Source: Cyclina sinensis (taxonomy: Eukaryota > Mollusca > Bivalvia > Venerida > Veneridae). From it: a DNA stretch of 64,000 nt. Below the pieces are notes generated by a model. That model was given only the letters and a program-made list of their open reading frames with translations, made no database searches and was not told the origin of the DNA. Position 1 is the stretch's first letter. Each line of letters begins with the position of its first letter. The stretch is from assembly GCA_012932295.1 (NCBI GenBank), contig JAAONU010000002.1:16405388-16469387 (forward strand), written 5' to 3'. Below, piece by piece: positions 12,101 through 27,100 of this stretch. The translations under genes and the position numbers were made by a program.

Positions 12101-15100
12101 GGCTACAGCGGTGAAGGAACAAATTGCTCAGGTACAATCCTGAATAGAAAATAAATTTTAAGAAGCCATCGTTCATAGCTTTTCTGTGAAACAAGTGAAT
12201 TTGCCCCTTGTTGACCTTTTTTGTGACTTGACTTCTCTTATTTCTTTTGACTTTTTAAAGTTTGACAGATGTTAATGAATGCAGTGATGAAAGTAACAAT
12301 TGTGATTCCAATGCAACATGTACAAACACCGTAGGTAATTTTACGCGTGTCTGTAACGATGGCTCCACTTGTAATGGAACAATTTCTTCATGTAAAATAA
12401 TCATGAAATAACCCTTTTAGAATTTTATCAGCAATTGATAATCAAAAACTGATTACGTAATTTAGTATGAGTGTACCCGTAAAAAACATTCAGTCCATCG
12501 GGTTCGGTCCACAAATGTTTATTAACCTTGTTCCCAAATCGTTCGTTATATCACCAAAAACAAAACATGTTGTACAAGTTTCATCAAGATTGGATAGGAA
12601 AAAAATGCAGCTTGCATGTTATCGTGCAGAATGTTCACGGTATCCTGTGCCGATCGCCGGATAAAACCTTTGACACCAACTTTCTCTGTGAGCACTGCGC
12701 TTATTAGGTTATTTACCCAACAGCCTGTTTTATAATACGGTTAACGTCTTGATACACTGTAAAATTTCAGTGTTTTCATTTCCATTCAAATGTTCATGTG
12801 AAAAAAGTGATTTTGTTTATATATCTACACCAGAACTATCTAAATTTATCTAAAGTTGATTAAACTGGAATTTTCTTTGCCAAACAAATTTCGATAAGTG
12901 AACTGATAGCACCGACATAAGTCATGCCAACGCAAATGTGCAAAGAATGTAGGCAGCATTACTTGTGACTGCAACACTGGGAATAGGATTAACTGCTTAG
13001 GCAAAAGAAAACTAAAAAGTAATTTTATCTTAACTAAAGTAACCTGAAGAAACTTACTCTGATTTTCTGTTTTGTCGTCCTTACGTAATTTTGTTTTGGA
13101 AAAATAGGAGAACGCCTTCTTTGCATGAAGTAAATCGGCGTTTATGTTGTTTTTAAATGTATGATATGCAGTATTAACAAATGATGATTTTGCTATTTAG
13201 AGTAGGACAGACTATAACCTCAAAAACTATCATAAGACTAAATAAGGGTAGTTTAATAAATCTAAGCAACGGTTTGTAAACAGATACTATTTGAAAGTCC
13301 CTTTCTAGAAAGATCTTAGGATATTTCACATTCTGTTAACATTCCTAGCAAAATTGTTGGGTGGTTGTTGTTTAATATTGAAATGTTACGGACAGAACTT
13401 GATGAATGCAGTGATAGAAATAGATGGGATAAAATGCAACCTGAATAAAAAGCCATGAAAGGTTTTACCTATGTTTTTAATCACGGTTGTTCTAGCAATG
13501 CGAGAGATCAGTACAGAACTATTTTATTTGTATATAGATAAAAAAAAGTTCATACAAAAATATCACACACAATCCCCTGAAAAGTTTTCTAGCACATGTG
13601 TGTCATAACATGTGATACCAAATACACATGAACACAAATGAAAGTGTTAACTAAAAGGAAGGGTTATTTTCGGGTTGATAAAATAACAATGCAGATGGCG
13701 ACATAATACATTAAAAAATCAATGAAATCTAAAAAGCATCTACAATTTGATGAACGTTGACTTATTTTAAATTCAAATGATCTTAGTAAAAGGCTGTGTA
13801 GATTTCGTCTAATTTTATAGGTTTTGTCAGATAAATGTCACTTGTAAAACTTCATTGATTAGATTTCTGAGTAGATACTGACGAATGCAGTGTTGTAAGT
13901 AACAACTGTGATACAACTGCTGATTTTACAAATACTGTAGACCAAAGCGTCCTGTAAATAAAGGTCAGACAAGCTTTTATTTAGCAAGATTCCACTGACC
14001 TTGACCTTTGACCTACTGACCTTAAAATCAACATGTGTCATGTGCAGGCAATGACCAACCTTCTAACTAAAGTGAAGGGCTATAGGAAAAGGCGTCTTTA
14101 TTATAAAATTATTTGAAAAATTCTGATATAGACTTCGTCTGATATCTGTCAAAGGCTTACAGATAGAGTTAGCTTGTTTAAGAGATTGATGCATTTTGAT
14201 TGCATTATATAACAAAGCTAAAAAATTATTAGTGATTAAAATTATATTATGTTTAATGACATCACGTTTTTTTCTCAAATATCTTGACAACTTACGCATG
14301 TTAAGCAGTCACACGCATAAGCTCAGTTTATCCATGATTTAAATGATATTTTGTTAAATAACATTGCTTTTCCTTCAAATGTCCTTTCAAATGTCTTGAC
14401 ATTTTACATTAGTTAAGCATTGTCACGTTCAGCTTCAGTTTATTCGATCGATTTTTTTATGTTTAAACCTGAAAAATACTGAGGCATGTAAAATAAACAA
14501 GCCAGCAAGCAAGAAAACAAACAAACAACCATTCAAAAATCAAACAAACAAACGAACAAACTATTTCAGTGGCCTGAAGAACTTTTTTGTATAAATAAAT
14601 CACAGTGAAACGTTTTCCTTGTTGTAGTACTTGATAAATACTGATTTAGAATTCATCTGATATCTGCCGTTCGTAAGTTTAGTAATTAGTGATTAAACTT
14701 TTGTACATACTGATGAATGAACTGATGCAATTAAGAATTGTGACACAAATGCCGAATGTAAAAATGCTGTCGGAAGTCACAACTGTGCTTGTAACTCTGG
14801 CTACATCGGTAATGGAACAGTTTGTACAGGTATACAATTTGATTTATAATACCCTGGAAGTATCAAAAATAGATCAAAGGCTTCCAAATAGGGTTAAATT
14901 GATTAAAAGATGTATGCATTTTTGTGGCATTATTTAACAAAGCTATTGACAACTTACACGTATTAAACAGTGTCTCACATTAAGCTCTGTTTATCTATCT
15001 GTTTTAGTCAGTGCAAACATGCCAAGAAGGAAACAAGCAAATAATGTAGTTGAACTTCCTGTATCAGCATGTTTTGTTTTGAAAATCAAGAAAACGGGAT

Positions 15101-18100
15101 GCTTTCCTACCTTATACATTATTTAAGGACTGCCTATCTAGGTTTCATCCTGTACATTTTGCGAGTAAAAATTGTACTTTATTGATTAAAATTTGATGTG
15201 TAGATACTGACGAATGCAATGATGGAAGCAGCAACTGTGACAGAAATGCAGAATGTATAAATTCTGTTGGTAGTTTTACCTGTGCCTGTATATCCGGCTA
15301 CAGCGGAAATGGAACATCATGCACAGGTATAAGATCTGATTTTCGAAGAAGATGTTAACTTTGTTAAGAATATGTGCATAACAGTGGCATAATATTATAC
15401 AGCTGAAAACTACAGTAGTGGTTGAAATGATATTTCTCGAATTTTAGAATATCTGAACACATCGAATTGGTTACGTAGTGTCTTACATCAGTACAGTTTA
15501 CAGATTAATTAAGTCAGTGCATTTAAGGAAAAACGGAAGCAAGCAAGCGAATTAAAATGCAAACAGGTGATGTAATTTAACACCTATATGACAAACCAGG
15601 ATAAATGAATATTTTTCATCTTTTGATTTATTTGGAAAACAAATCAGTACTTTTTTAGATATTAATATGTCTTGTAAAATTGTTTTCATTGATTAATCTT
15701 TACTTATCTAGATATTGATGAGTGCACTGATGGAAGTAACTCCTGTGACACAAATGCCGAATGTACAAATACTAATGGTAGTTTCAACTGTGATTGTAAC
15801 ATCGGATATAGCGGTAATGGAACAGATTGTACAGGTATACATTTTTTTATACATATCCTGAAGTAAATAAACTTAAAGATATATTATGTTATAGTTTCAG
15901 ATACAAATAACTCACTTACTCATAACCTTTTCTATGAAAATATAAAATAAACATGATTGATTGCACACAGAGTAGATATGTAGATATGTTACGTTTAAAA
16001 CACTACACACTATATGTAAACACAGTATAAATACATAGTGTCATCATAAATACTGGCAGTTATTTTAAGAAATCACCAACATAGCATGAACTGTTATAGG
16101 GAATGCAGCTTCCCATTCATAGTGTGTGTATTCTAGTAGCCTAATTAGACATATTCAGAAAGAGTTTCCTAGATTTCAATTAATTTCTGAAAAAAAGTAT
16201 TTTATGCAAACTGTGTTTAGTATATCTTAAATCAAACGTTTAAACGGAGGATTTACTCATATATGTTTTTAAGGAAAGCAGCATAAATGTATATTTTTCA
16301 TATTTTTATTTATTTGAAAAAGGTTTCAGTAACTTTTATCAGATTAATATGTCTTGTAAAAATTTATTCATTGATTAGTCTCTTCTTATGTAGATATTGA
16401 TGAATGCACTGATGGAAGTAACAGCTGTGACACAAATGCCGAATGTACAAATACTAATGGTAGTTTCAACTGTGATTGTAACACCGGCTACAGCGGTAAT
16501 GGAACATCATGCACAGGTATACAATTTGATTTATGAACAGGATGTTAATTTTGATAAGAATTTTTTGCATAACGATGACATAATATAACACAGGTAGAAA
16601 CTATATTAGTGGCTGAATTTATATTTCCTTTCTCTAATTTTAAGATATCTGAACACTTTAAATCAATAACTTTGTCTCTAAGATATGTACAGTTTATAGA
16701 TTAATTTAAGTAGGTGCAACGAAACAAATAAAGGAAGCAAGCAATTAAAGAAATAATCAAGCAATGTATGTTTACACCTACAAAACACAAACAATAAGGA
16801 TAAAAGTATATTTTTCATAATTTCATTTGATTGAAAAATGTTTCAGCAAATTATATCAGATGAATATCTCTTGAAATATTTAATGCATTGGTTGAACTTT
16901 ACGTATTTAGATATTGATGAATGTTCTGGTGGAAATAACAACTGTGACACAAATGCAGAATGTACAAATACTGTCGGTAGTTTCATGTGTGCCTGTAACA
17001 CCGGCTACAGCGGTAATGGAACATCATGCACAGGTATACGATTTGATATATAATTTTTAATTTAAGGCTTTAACTGACGGTTAACTTTGTAAAGATTTTT
17101 TTTTTCAATTTAATGGAATAGTATAGCAAAGTTAAAGTATACTAAATAGTGATTGAAAATAGTTTTCGTTCAAAAACATTGCATTTTTTTTCTCAAATTT
17201 ATTGACACTTGACATAAGTTCAGCATTGTCACCCGCAACTTCACTTTTAATCGATCGATTTTGTATGTGCCAGTCTGAAAGTAAACGAGGCATGTAAATT
17301 AAACAAGCTGGCAAGGAAGAAAACAAACAAACAAACAACTAAACAATCATTCAAAAATCAAACAAACAAACGAACAATCTACTTCAGTGGCCTAAAGAAC
17401 TTTTTTGTATACATAAATCAGTGTGAAACGTTTTCATTGTTATAGTACTTGATAATACTGATTTAGACTTATTCTGATATGTGTCGTTTGTAAGTTAAGT
17501 AATTATTGATTAAGCTTGTGTACAAACTGAGGAATGAAGTGATGCAATTAAGAATTGTGGCACAAATGCCGAATGTAAAAATACTGTCAGTAGTCACAAC
17601 TGTGCTTGTAACTCTGGCTACATCGGTAATGGAACAGTTTGTACAGGTATACAATTTGATTTATAATACCCTGGAAGTATCAAAAATAGATCAAAGGCTT
17701 CCAAATAGGGTTAAATTGATTAAAAGATGTATGCATTTTTGTGGCATTATTTAACAAAGCTATTGACAACTTACACGTATTAAACAGTGTCTCACATTAA
17801 GCTCTGTTTATCTATCTGTTTTAGTCAGTGCAAACATGCCAAGAAGGAAACAAGCAAATAATGTAGTTGAACTTCCTGTATCAACATGTTTTGTTTTGAA
17901 AATCAAGAAAACGGGATGCTTTCCTACCTTATACATTATTTAAGGACTGCCTATCTAGGTTTCATGCTGTACATTTTGCGAGTAAAAATTGTACTTTATT
18001 GATTAAAATTTGATGTGTAGATACTGACGAATGCAGTGATGGAAGTAGCAACTGTGACAGAAATGCAGAATGTATAAATTCTGTTGGTAGTTTCACCTGT

Positions 18101-21100
18101 GCCTGTATATCCGGCTACAGCGGAAATGGAACATCATGCACAGGTATAAGATCTGATTTTCGAAGAAGATGTTAACATTGTTTAGAATATGTGCATAACA
18201 GTGGCATAATATTATACAGCTGAAAACTACAGTAGTGGTTGAAATGATATTTTCTCGAATTTTAAAATATCTGAACACATCGAATTGGTTACGTAGTGTC
18301 TTACATCAGTACAGTTTACAGATTAATTTAAGTCAGTGCATTGAAGGAAAAACGGAAGCAAGCAAGCGAATTAAAATGCAAACAGGTGATGTAATTTAAC
18401 ACCTATATGACAAACCAGGATAAATGAGTATTTTTACATCTTTTGATTTATTTGGAAAACAAATCAGTACGTTTTTAGATATTAATATGTCTTGTAAAAT
18501 TGTTTTCATTGATTAATCTTTACTTATCTAGATATTGATGAGTGCACTGATGGAAGTAACTCCTGTGACACAAATGCCGAATGTACAAATACTAATGGTA
18601 GTTTCAACTGTGATTGTAACATCGGATATAGCGGTAATGGAACAGATTGTACAGGTATACATTTTTTCATACAAATCCTGAAGAAAATAAACTTAAAGAT
18701 ATATTATGTTATAGTTTCAGATACAAATAACTCACTTACTCATAACCTTTTCTATGAAAATATAAAATAAACATGATTGATTGCACACAGAGTAGATATG
18801 TAGATATGTTACGTTTAAAACACTACACACTATATGTAAACACAGTATAAATACATAGTGTCATTATAAATACTGGCAGTTATTTTATGAAAGCACCAAC
18901 ATAGCATGAACTGTTATAGGGAATGCAGCTTCCCATTCATAGTGTGTGTATTCTAGTAGCCAAATTAGACATATTCAGAAAGAGTTTCCTAGATTTCAAT
19001 TAATTTCAGAAAAAAGTATTTTATGCAAACTGTGTTTAGTATATCTTAAATCAAACGTTTAAACGGAGGATTTACTCATATATGTTTTAAGGAAAGCAGC
19101 AAAAATGTATATTTTTCATATTTTTATTTATTTGAAAAAGGTTTCAGTAACTTTTATCAGATTAATATGTCTTGTAAAAATTTATTCATTGATTAGTCTC
19201 TTCTTATGTAGATATTGATGAATGCACTGATGGAAGTAACAGCTGTGACACAAATGCCGAATGTACAAATACTAATGGTAGTTTCAACTGTGATTGTAAC
19301 ACCGGCTACAGCGGTAATGGAACATCATGCACAGGTATACAATTTGATTTATGAACAGGATGTTAATTTTGATAAGAATTTTTGCATAACGATGACATAA
19401 TATAACACAGGTAGAAACTATATTAGTGGCTGAATTTATATTTCCTTTCTCTAATTTTAAGATATCTGAACACTTTAAATCAATAACTTTGTCTCTAAGA
19501 TATGTACAGTTTATAGATTAATTTAAGTAGGTGCAACGAAACAAATAAAGGAAGCAAGCAATTAAAGAAATAATCAAGCAATGTATGTTTACACCTACAA
19601 AACACAAACAATAAGGATAAAAGTATATTTTTCATAATTTCATTTGATTGAAAAATGTTTCAGCAAATTATATCAGATGAATATCTCTTGAAATATTTAA
19701 TGCATTGGTTGAACTTTACGTATTTAGATATTGATGAATGTTCTGATGGAAATAACAACTGTGACACAAATGCAGAATGTACAAATACTGTCGGTAGTTT
19801 CATGTGTGCCTGTAACACCGGCTACAGCGGTAATGGAACATCATGCACAGGTATACGATTTGATATATAATTTTTAATTTAAGGCTTTAACTGACGATTA
19901 ACTTTGTAAAGATATTTTTTTTTTCAAATTAATGGAATAGTATAGCAAAGTTAAAGTATACTAAATAGTGATTGAAAATAGTTTTCGTTCAAAAACATTG
20001 CATTTTTTTCTCAAATTTATTGACACTTGACATAAGTTCAGCATTGTCACCCGCAACTTCACTTTTAATCGATCGATTTTGTATGTGCCAGTCTGAAAGT
20101 AAACGAGGCATGTAAATTAAACAAGCTGGCAAGGAAGAAAACAAACAAACAACTAAACAATCATTCAAAATCAAACAAACAAACGAACAATCTACTTCAG
20201 TGGCCTAAAGAACTTTTTTGTATACATAAATCAGTGTGAAACGTTTTCATTGTTATAGTACTTGATAAATACTGATTTAGACTTATTCTGATATGTGTCG
20301 TTTGTAAGTTAAGTAATTATTGATTAAGCTTGTGTACAAACTGATGAATGAAGTGATGCAATTAAGAATTGTGACACAAATGCCGAATGTAAAAATACTG
20401 TCACAACTGTGCTTGTAACTCTGGCTACATCGGTAATGGAACAGTTTGTACAGGTATACAATTTGATTTATAATACCCTGGAAGTATCAAAAACAGATCA
20501 AAGGCTTCCAAATAGGGTTAAATTGATTAAAAGATGTATGCATTATTGTGGCATTATTTAACAAAGCTATTGACAACTTACACGTATTAAACAGTGTCTC
20601 ACATTAAGCTCTGTTTATCTATCTGTTTTAGTCAGTGCAAACATGCCAAGAAGGAAACAAGCAAATAATGTAGTTGAACTTCCTGTATCAACATGTTTTG
20701 TTTTGAAAATCAAGAAAACGGGATGCTTTCCTACCTTATACATTATTTAAGGACTGCCTATCTAGGTTTCATCCTGTACATTTTGCGAGTAAAAATTGTA
20801 CTTTATTGATTAAAATTTGATGTGTAGATACTGACGAATGCAGTGATGGAAGCAGCAACTGTGACAGAAATGCAGAATGTATAAATTCTGTTGGTAGTTT
20901 CACCTGTGCCTGTATATCCGGCTACAGCGGAAATGGAACATCATGCACAGGTATAAGATCTGATTTTCGAAGAAGATGTTAACTTTGTTAAGAATATGTG
21001 CATAACAGTGGCATAATATTATACAGCTGAAAACTACAGTAGTGGTTGAAATGATATTTTCTCGAATTTTAAAATATCTGAACACATCGAATTGGTTACG

Positions 21101-24100
21101 TAGTGTTTTACATCAGTACAGTTTACAGATTAATTTAAGTCAGTGCATTGAAGGAAAAACGGAAGCAAGCAAGCGAATTAAAATGCAAACAGGTGATGTA
21201 ATTTAACACCTATATGACAAACCAGGATAAATGAATATTTTTCATCTTTTGATTTATTTGGAAAACAGATCAGTACTTTTTTAGATATTAATATGTCTTG
21301 TAAAATTGTTTTCATTGATTAATCTTTACTTATCTAGATATTGATGAGTGCACTGATGGAAGTAACTCCTGTGACACAAATGCCGAATGTACAAATACTA
21401 ATGGTAGTTTCAACTGTGATTGTAACATCGGATATAGCGGTAATGGTACAGATTGTACAGGTATACATTTTTTCATACAAATCCTGAAGTAAATAAACTT
21501 AAAGATATATTATGTTATAGTTTCAGATACAAATAACTCACTTACTCATAACCTTTTCTATGAAAATATAAAATAAACATGATTGATTGCACACAGAGTA
21601 GATATGTAGATATGTTACGTTTTAAACACTACACACTATATGTAAACACAGTATAAATACATAGTGTCATCATAAATACTGGCAGTTATTTTAAGAAAGC
21701 ACCAACATAGCATGAGCTGTTATAGGGAATGCAGCTTCCCATTCATAGTGTGTGTATTCTAGTAGCTTAATTAGACATATTCAGAAAGAGTTTCCTAGAT
21801 TTCAATTAATTTCTGAAAAAAAAGTATTTTATGCAAACTGTGTTTAGTATATCTTAAATCAAACGTTAAAACGGAGGGTTTACTTATATATGTTTTTTTT
21901 AAGGAAAGCAGCAAAAATGTATATTTTTCATATTTTTATTTATTTGAAAAAGGTTTCAGTAACTTTTATCAGATTAATATGTCTTGTAAAAATTTATTCA
22001 TTGATTAGTCTCCTCTTATGTAGATATTGATGAATGCACTGATGGAAGTAACAGCTGTGACACAAATGCCGAATGTACAAATACTAATGGTAGTTTCAAC
22101 TGTGATTGTAACACCGGCTACAGCGGTAATGGAACATCATGCACAGGTATACGATTTGATATATAATTTTTAATTTAAGGCTTTAACTGACGGTTAACTT
22201 TGTAAAGATATTTTTTTTTTCAAATTAATGGAATAGTATAGCAAAGTTAAAGTATACTAAATAGTGATTGAAAATAGTTTTCGTTCAAAAACATTGCATT
22301 TTTTTTCTCAAATTTATTGACACTTGACATAAGTTCAGCATTGTCACCCGCAACTTCACTTTTAATCGATCGATTTTGTATGTGCCAGTCTGAAAGTAAA
22401 CGAGGCATGTAAATTAAACAAGCTGGCAAGGAAGAAAACAAACAAACAAACAACTAAACAATCATTCAAAAATCAAACAAACAAACGAACAATCTACTTC
22501 AGTGGCCTGAAGAACTTTTTTGTATACATAAATCAGTGTGAAACGTTTTCATTGTTATAGTACTTGATAAATACTGATTTAGACTTATTCTGATATGTGT
22601 CGTTTGTAAGTTAAGTAATTATTGATTAAGCTTGTGTACAAACTGAGGAATTAAGTGATGCAATTAAGAATTGTGGCACAAATGCCGAATGTAAAAATAC
22701 TGTCAGTAGTCACAACTGTGCTTGTAACTCTGGCTACATCGGTAATGGAACAGATTGTACAGGTATACAATTTGATTTATAATACCCTGGAAGTATCAAA
22801 AATAGATCAAAGGCTTCCAAATAGGGTTAAATTGATTAAAAGATGTATGCATTTTTGTGGCATTATTTAACAAAGCTATTGACAACTTACACGTATTAAA
22901 CAGTGTCTCACATTAAGCTCTGTTTATCTATCTGTTTTAGTCAGTGCAAACATGCCAAGAAGGAAACAAGCAAATAATGTAGTTGAACTTCCTGTATCAA
23001 CATGTTTTGTTTTGAAAATCAAGAAAACGGGATGCCTTCCTACCTTATACATTATTTAAGGACTGCCTATCTAGGTTTCATCCTGTACATTTTGCGAGTA
23101 AAAATTGTACTTTATTGATTAAAATTTGATGTGTAGATACTGACGAATGCAGTGATGGAAGCAGCAACTGTGACAGAAATGCAGAATGTATAAATTCTGT
23201 TGGTAGTTTCACCTGTGCCTGTATATCCGGCTACAGCGGAAATGGAACATCATGCACAGGTATAAGATCTGATTTTCGAAGAAGATGTTAACTTTTAAGA
23301 ATATGTGCATAACAGTGGCATAATATTATACAGCTGAAAACTACAGTAGTGGTTGAAATGATATTTTCTCGAATTTTAAAATATCTGAACACATCGAATT
23401 GGTTACGTAGTGTCTTACATCAGTACAGTTTACAGATTAATTTAAGTCAGTGCATTGAAGGAAAAACGGAAGCAAGCAAGCGAATTAAAATGCAAACAGG
23501 TGATGTAATTTAACACCTATATGACAAACCAGGATAAATGAATATTTTTCATCTTTTGATTTATTTGGAAAACAAATCAGTACTTTTTTAGATATTAATA
23601 TGTCTTGTAAAATTGTTTTCATTGATTAATCTTTACTTATCTAGATATTGATGAGTGCACTGATGGAAGTAACTCCTGTGACACAAATGCCGAATGTACA
23701 AATACTAATGGTAGTTTCAACTGTGATTGTAACATCGGGTATAGCGGTAATGGAACAGATTGTACAGGTATACAATTTGATTTATAATACCCTGGAAGTA
23801 TCAAAAATAGATCAAAGGCTTCCACATAGGGTTAAATTGATTAAAAGATGTATGCATTTTTGTGGCATTATTTAACAAAGCTATTGACAACTTACACGTA
23901 TTAAACAGTGTCTCACATTAAGCTCTGTTTATCTATCTGTTTTAGTCAGTGCAAACATGCCAAGAAGGAAACAAGCAAATTATGTAGTTGAACTTCCTGT
24001 ATCAACATGTTTTGTTTTGAAAATCAAGAAAACGGGATGCTTTCCTACCTTATACATTATTTAAGGACTGCCTATCTAGGTTTCATCCTGTACATTTTGC

Positions 24101-27100
24101 GAGTAAAAATTGTACTTTATTGATTAAAATTTGATGTGTAGATACTGACGAATGCAGTGATGGAAGCAGCAACTGTGACAGAAATGCAGAATGTATAAAT
24201 TCTGTTGGTAGTTTCACCTGTGCCTGTATATCCGGCTACAGCGGAAATGGAACATCATGCACAGGTATAAGATCTGATTTTCGAAGAAGATGTTAACTTT
24301 GTTAAGAATATGTGCATAACAGTGGCATAATATTATACAGCTGAAAACTACAGTAGTGGTTGAAATGATATTTTCTCGAATTTTAAAATATCTGAACACA
24401 TCGAATTGGTTACGTAGTGTCTTACATCAGTACAGTTTACAGATTAATTTAAGTCAGTGCATTGAAGGAAAAACGGAAGCAAGCAAGCGAATTAAAATGC
24501 AAACAGGTGATGTAATTTAACACCTATATGACAAACCAGGATAAATGAATATTTTTCATCTTTTGATTTATTTGGAAAACAAATCAGTACTTTTTTAGAT
24601 ATTAATATGTCTTGTAAAATTGTTTTCATTGATTAATCTTTACTTATCTAGATATTGATGAGTGCACTGATGGAAGTAACTCCTGTGACACAAATGCCGA
24701 ATGTACAAATACTAATGGTAGTTTCAACTGTGATTGTAACATCGGGTATAGCGGTAATGGAACAGATTGTACAGGTATACATTTTTTCATACAAATCCTG
24801 AAGTAAATAAACTTAAGGATATATTATGTTATAGTTTCAGATACAAATAACTCACTTACTCATAACCTTTTCTATGAAAATATAAAATAAACATGATTGA
24901 TTGCACACAGAGTAGATATGTAGATATGTTACGTTTAAAACACTACACACTATATGTAAACACAGTATAAATACATAGTGTCATCATAAATACTGGCAGT
25001 TATTTTAAGAAAGCACCAACATAGCATGAGCTGTTATATGGAATGCAGCTTCCCATTCATAGTGTGTGTATTCTAGTAGCCTAATTAGACATATTCAGAA
25101 AGAGTTTCCTAGATTTCAATTAATTTCTGAAAAAAAAGTATTTTATGCAAACTGTGTTTAGTATATCTTAAATCAAACGTTTAAACGGAGGATTTACTCA
25201 TATATGTTTTTTAAGGAAAGCAGCATAAATGTATATTTTTCATATTTTTATTTATTTGAAAAAGGTTTCAGTAACTTTTATCAGATTAATATGTCTTGTA
25301 AAAATTTATTCATTGATTAGTCTCTTCTTATGTAGATATTGATGAATGCACAGATGGAAGTAACAGCTGTGACACAAATGCCGAATGTACAAATACTAAT
25401 GGTAGTTTCAACTGTGATTGTAACACCGGCTACAGCGGTAATGGAACATCATGCACAGGTATACAATTTGATTTATTAACAGGATGTTAATTTTGATAAG
25501 AATTTTTGCATAACGATGACATAATATAACACAGGTAGAAACTATATTAGTGGCTGAATTTATATTTCCTTTCTCTAATTTTAAGATATCTGAACACTTT
25601 AAATCAATAACTTTGTCTCTAAGATATGTACAGTTTATAGATTGATTTAAGTAGGTGCAACGAAACAAATAAAGGAAGCAAGCAATTAAAGAAATAATCA
25701 AGCAATGTATGTTTACACCTACAAAACACAAACAATAAGGATAAAAGTATATTTTTCATAATTTCATTTGATTGAAAAATGTTTCAGCAAATTATATCAG
25801 ATGAATATCTCTTGAAATATTTAATGCATTGGTTGAACTTTACGTATTTAGATATTGATGAATGTTCTGATGGAAATAACAACTGTGACACAAATGCAGA
25901 ATGTACAAATACTGTCGGTAGTTTCATGTGTGCCTGTAACACCGGCTACAGCGGTAATGGAACATCATGCACAGGTATACGATTTGATATATAATTTTTA
26001 ATTTAAGGCTTTAACTGACGGTTAACTTTGTAAAGATATTTTTTTCTTCAAATTAATGGAATAGTATAGCAAAGTTAAAGTATACTAAATAGTGATTGAA
26101 AATAGTTTTCGTTCAAAAACATTGCATTTTTTTTCTCAAATTTATTGACACTTGACATAAGTTCAGCATTGTCACCCGCAACTTCACTTTTAATCGATCG
26201 ATTTTGTATGTGCCAGTCTGAAAGTAAACGAGGCATGTAAATTAAACAAGCTGGCAAGGAAGAAAACAAACAAACAAACAACTAAACAATCATTCAAAAA
26301 TCAAACAAACAAACGAACAATCTACTTCAGTGGCCTGAAGAACTTTTTTGTATACATAAATCAGTGTGAAACGTTTTCATTGTTATAGTACTTGATAAAT
26401 ACTGATTTAGACTTATTCTGATATGTGTCGTTTGTAAGTTAAGTAATTATTGATTAAGCTTGTGTACAAACTGAGGAATTAAGTGATGCAATTAAGAATT
26501 GTGGCACAAATGCCGAATGTAAAAATACTGTCAGTAGTCACAACTGTGCTTGTAACTCTGGCTACATCGGTAATGGAACAGTTTGTACAGGTATACAATT
26601 TGATTTATAATACCCTGGAAGTATCAAAAATAGATCAAAGGCTTCCAAATAGGGTTAAATTGATTAAAAGATGTATGCATTTTTGTGGCATTATTTAACA
26701 AAGCTATTGACAACTTACACGTATTAAACAGTGTCTCACATTAAGCTCTGTTTATCTATCTGTTTTAGTCAGTGCAAACATGCCAAGAAGGAAACAAGCA
26801 AATAATGTAGTTGAACTTCCTGTATCAACATGTTTTGTTTTGAAAATCAAGAAAACGGGATGCTTTCCTACCTTATACATTATTTAAGGACTGCCTATCT
26901 AGGTTTCATCCTGTACATTTTGCGAGTAAAAATTGTACTTTATTGATTAAAATTTGATGTGTAGATACTGACGAATGCAGTGATGGAAGCAGCAACTGTG
27001 ACAGAAATGCAGAATGTATAAATTCTGTTGGTAGTTTCACCTGTGCCTGTATATCCGGCTACAGCGGAAATGGAACATCATGCACAGGTATAAGATCTGA

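Larger units (their letters stand above)
12392..14706. other. Intron with exon relics
   Basis: No intact exon. Three EGF exon remnants are recognisable (12901-13000, 13396-13430, 13875-13941), separated by AT-rich DNA. From about 14450 the sequence becomes the start of the tandem array, with an (AAAC)n stretch at about 14508-14560. Confidence 0.6.
14707..17523 (+). repeat. Array unit 1: P-A-B-C-D (2817 bp)
   Basis: A complete unit of the tandem array: dead exon P, then intact exons A, B, C and D. Its introns match those of the following units almost base for base over hundreds of bases. Constant intron landmarks are an (AAAC)n run and ATCGATCGATTTT before P. Confidence 0.92.
17524..20337 (+). 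repeat. Array unit 2: P-A-B-C-D (2814 bp)
   Basis: A full unit, nearly identical to unit 1 in exons and introns. The small differences are single-base changes and 1-4 base changes in A/T or AAAC runs. Confidence 0.92.
20338..22639 (+). repeat. Array unit 3: P-A-B-C/D hybrid (2302 bp)
   Basis: A shortened unit: exon C is followed directly by the intron that normally follows D, so one exon and about 0.5 kb of intron are missing. The rest matches units 1 and 2. Confidence 0.92.
22640..23644 (+). repeat. Array unit 4a: P-A mini-unit (1005 bp)
   Basis: Holds P4 and A4, then passes into the B intron and ends at the B/P hybrid exon at 23645. Partner of a similar 1001-bp mini-unit at 31528-32528. 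Confidence 0.9.
23645..26467 (+). repeat. Array unit 4b: B/P-A-B-C-D (2823 bp)
   Basis: A full-length unit whose first exon is the functional B/P hybrid rather than a dead P. It is therefore the only array unit apart from the one at 32529 with five usable exons. Confidence 0.9.
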
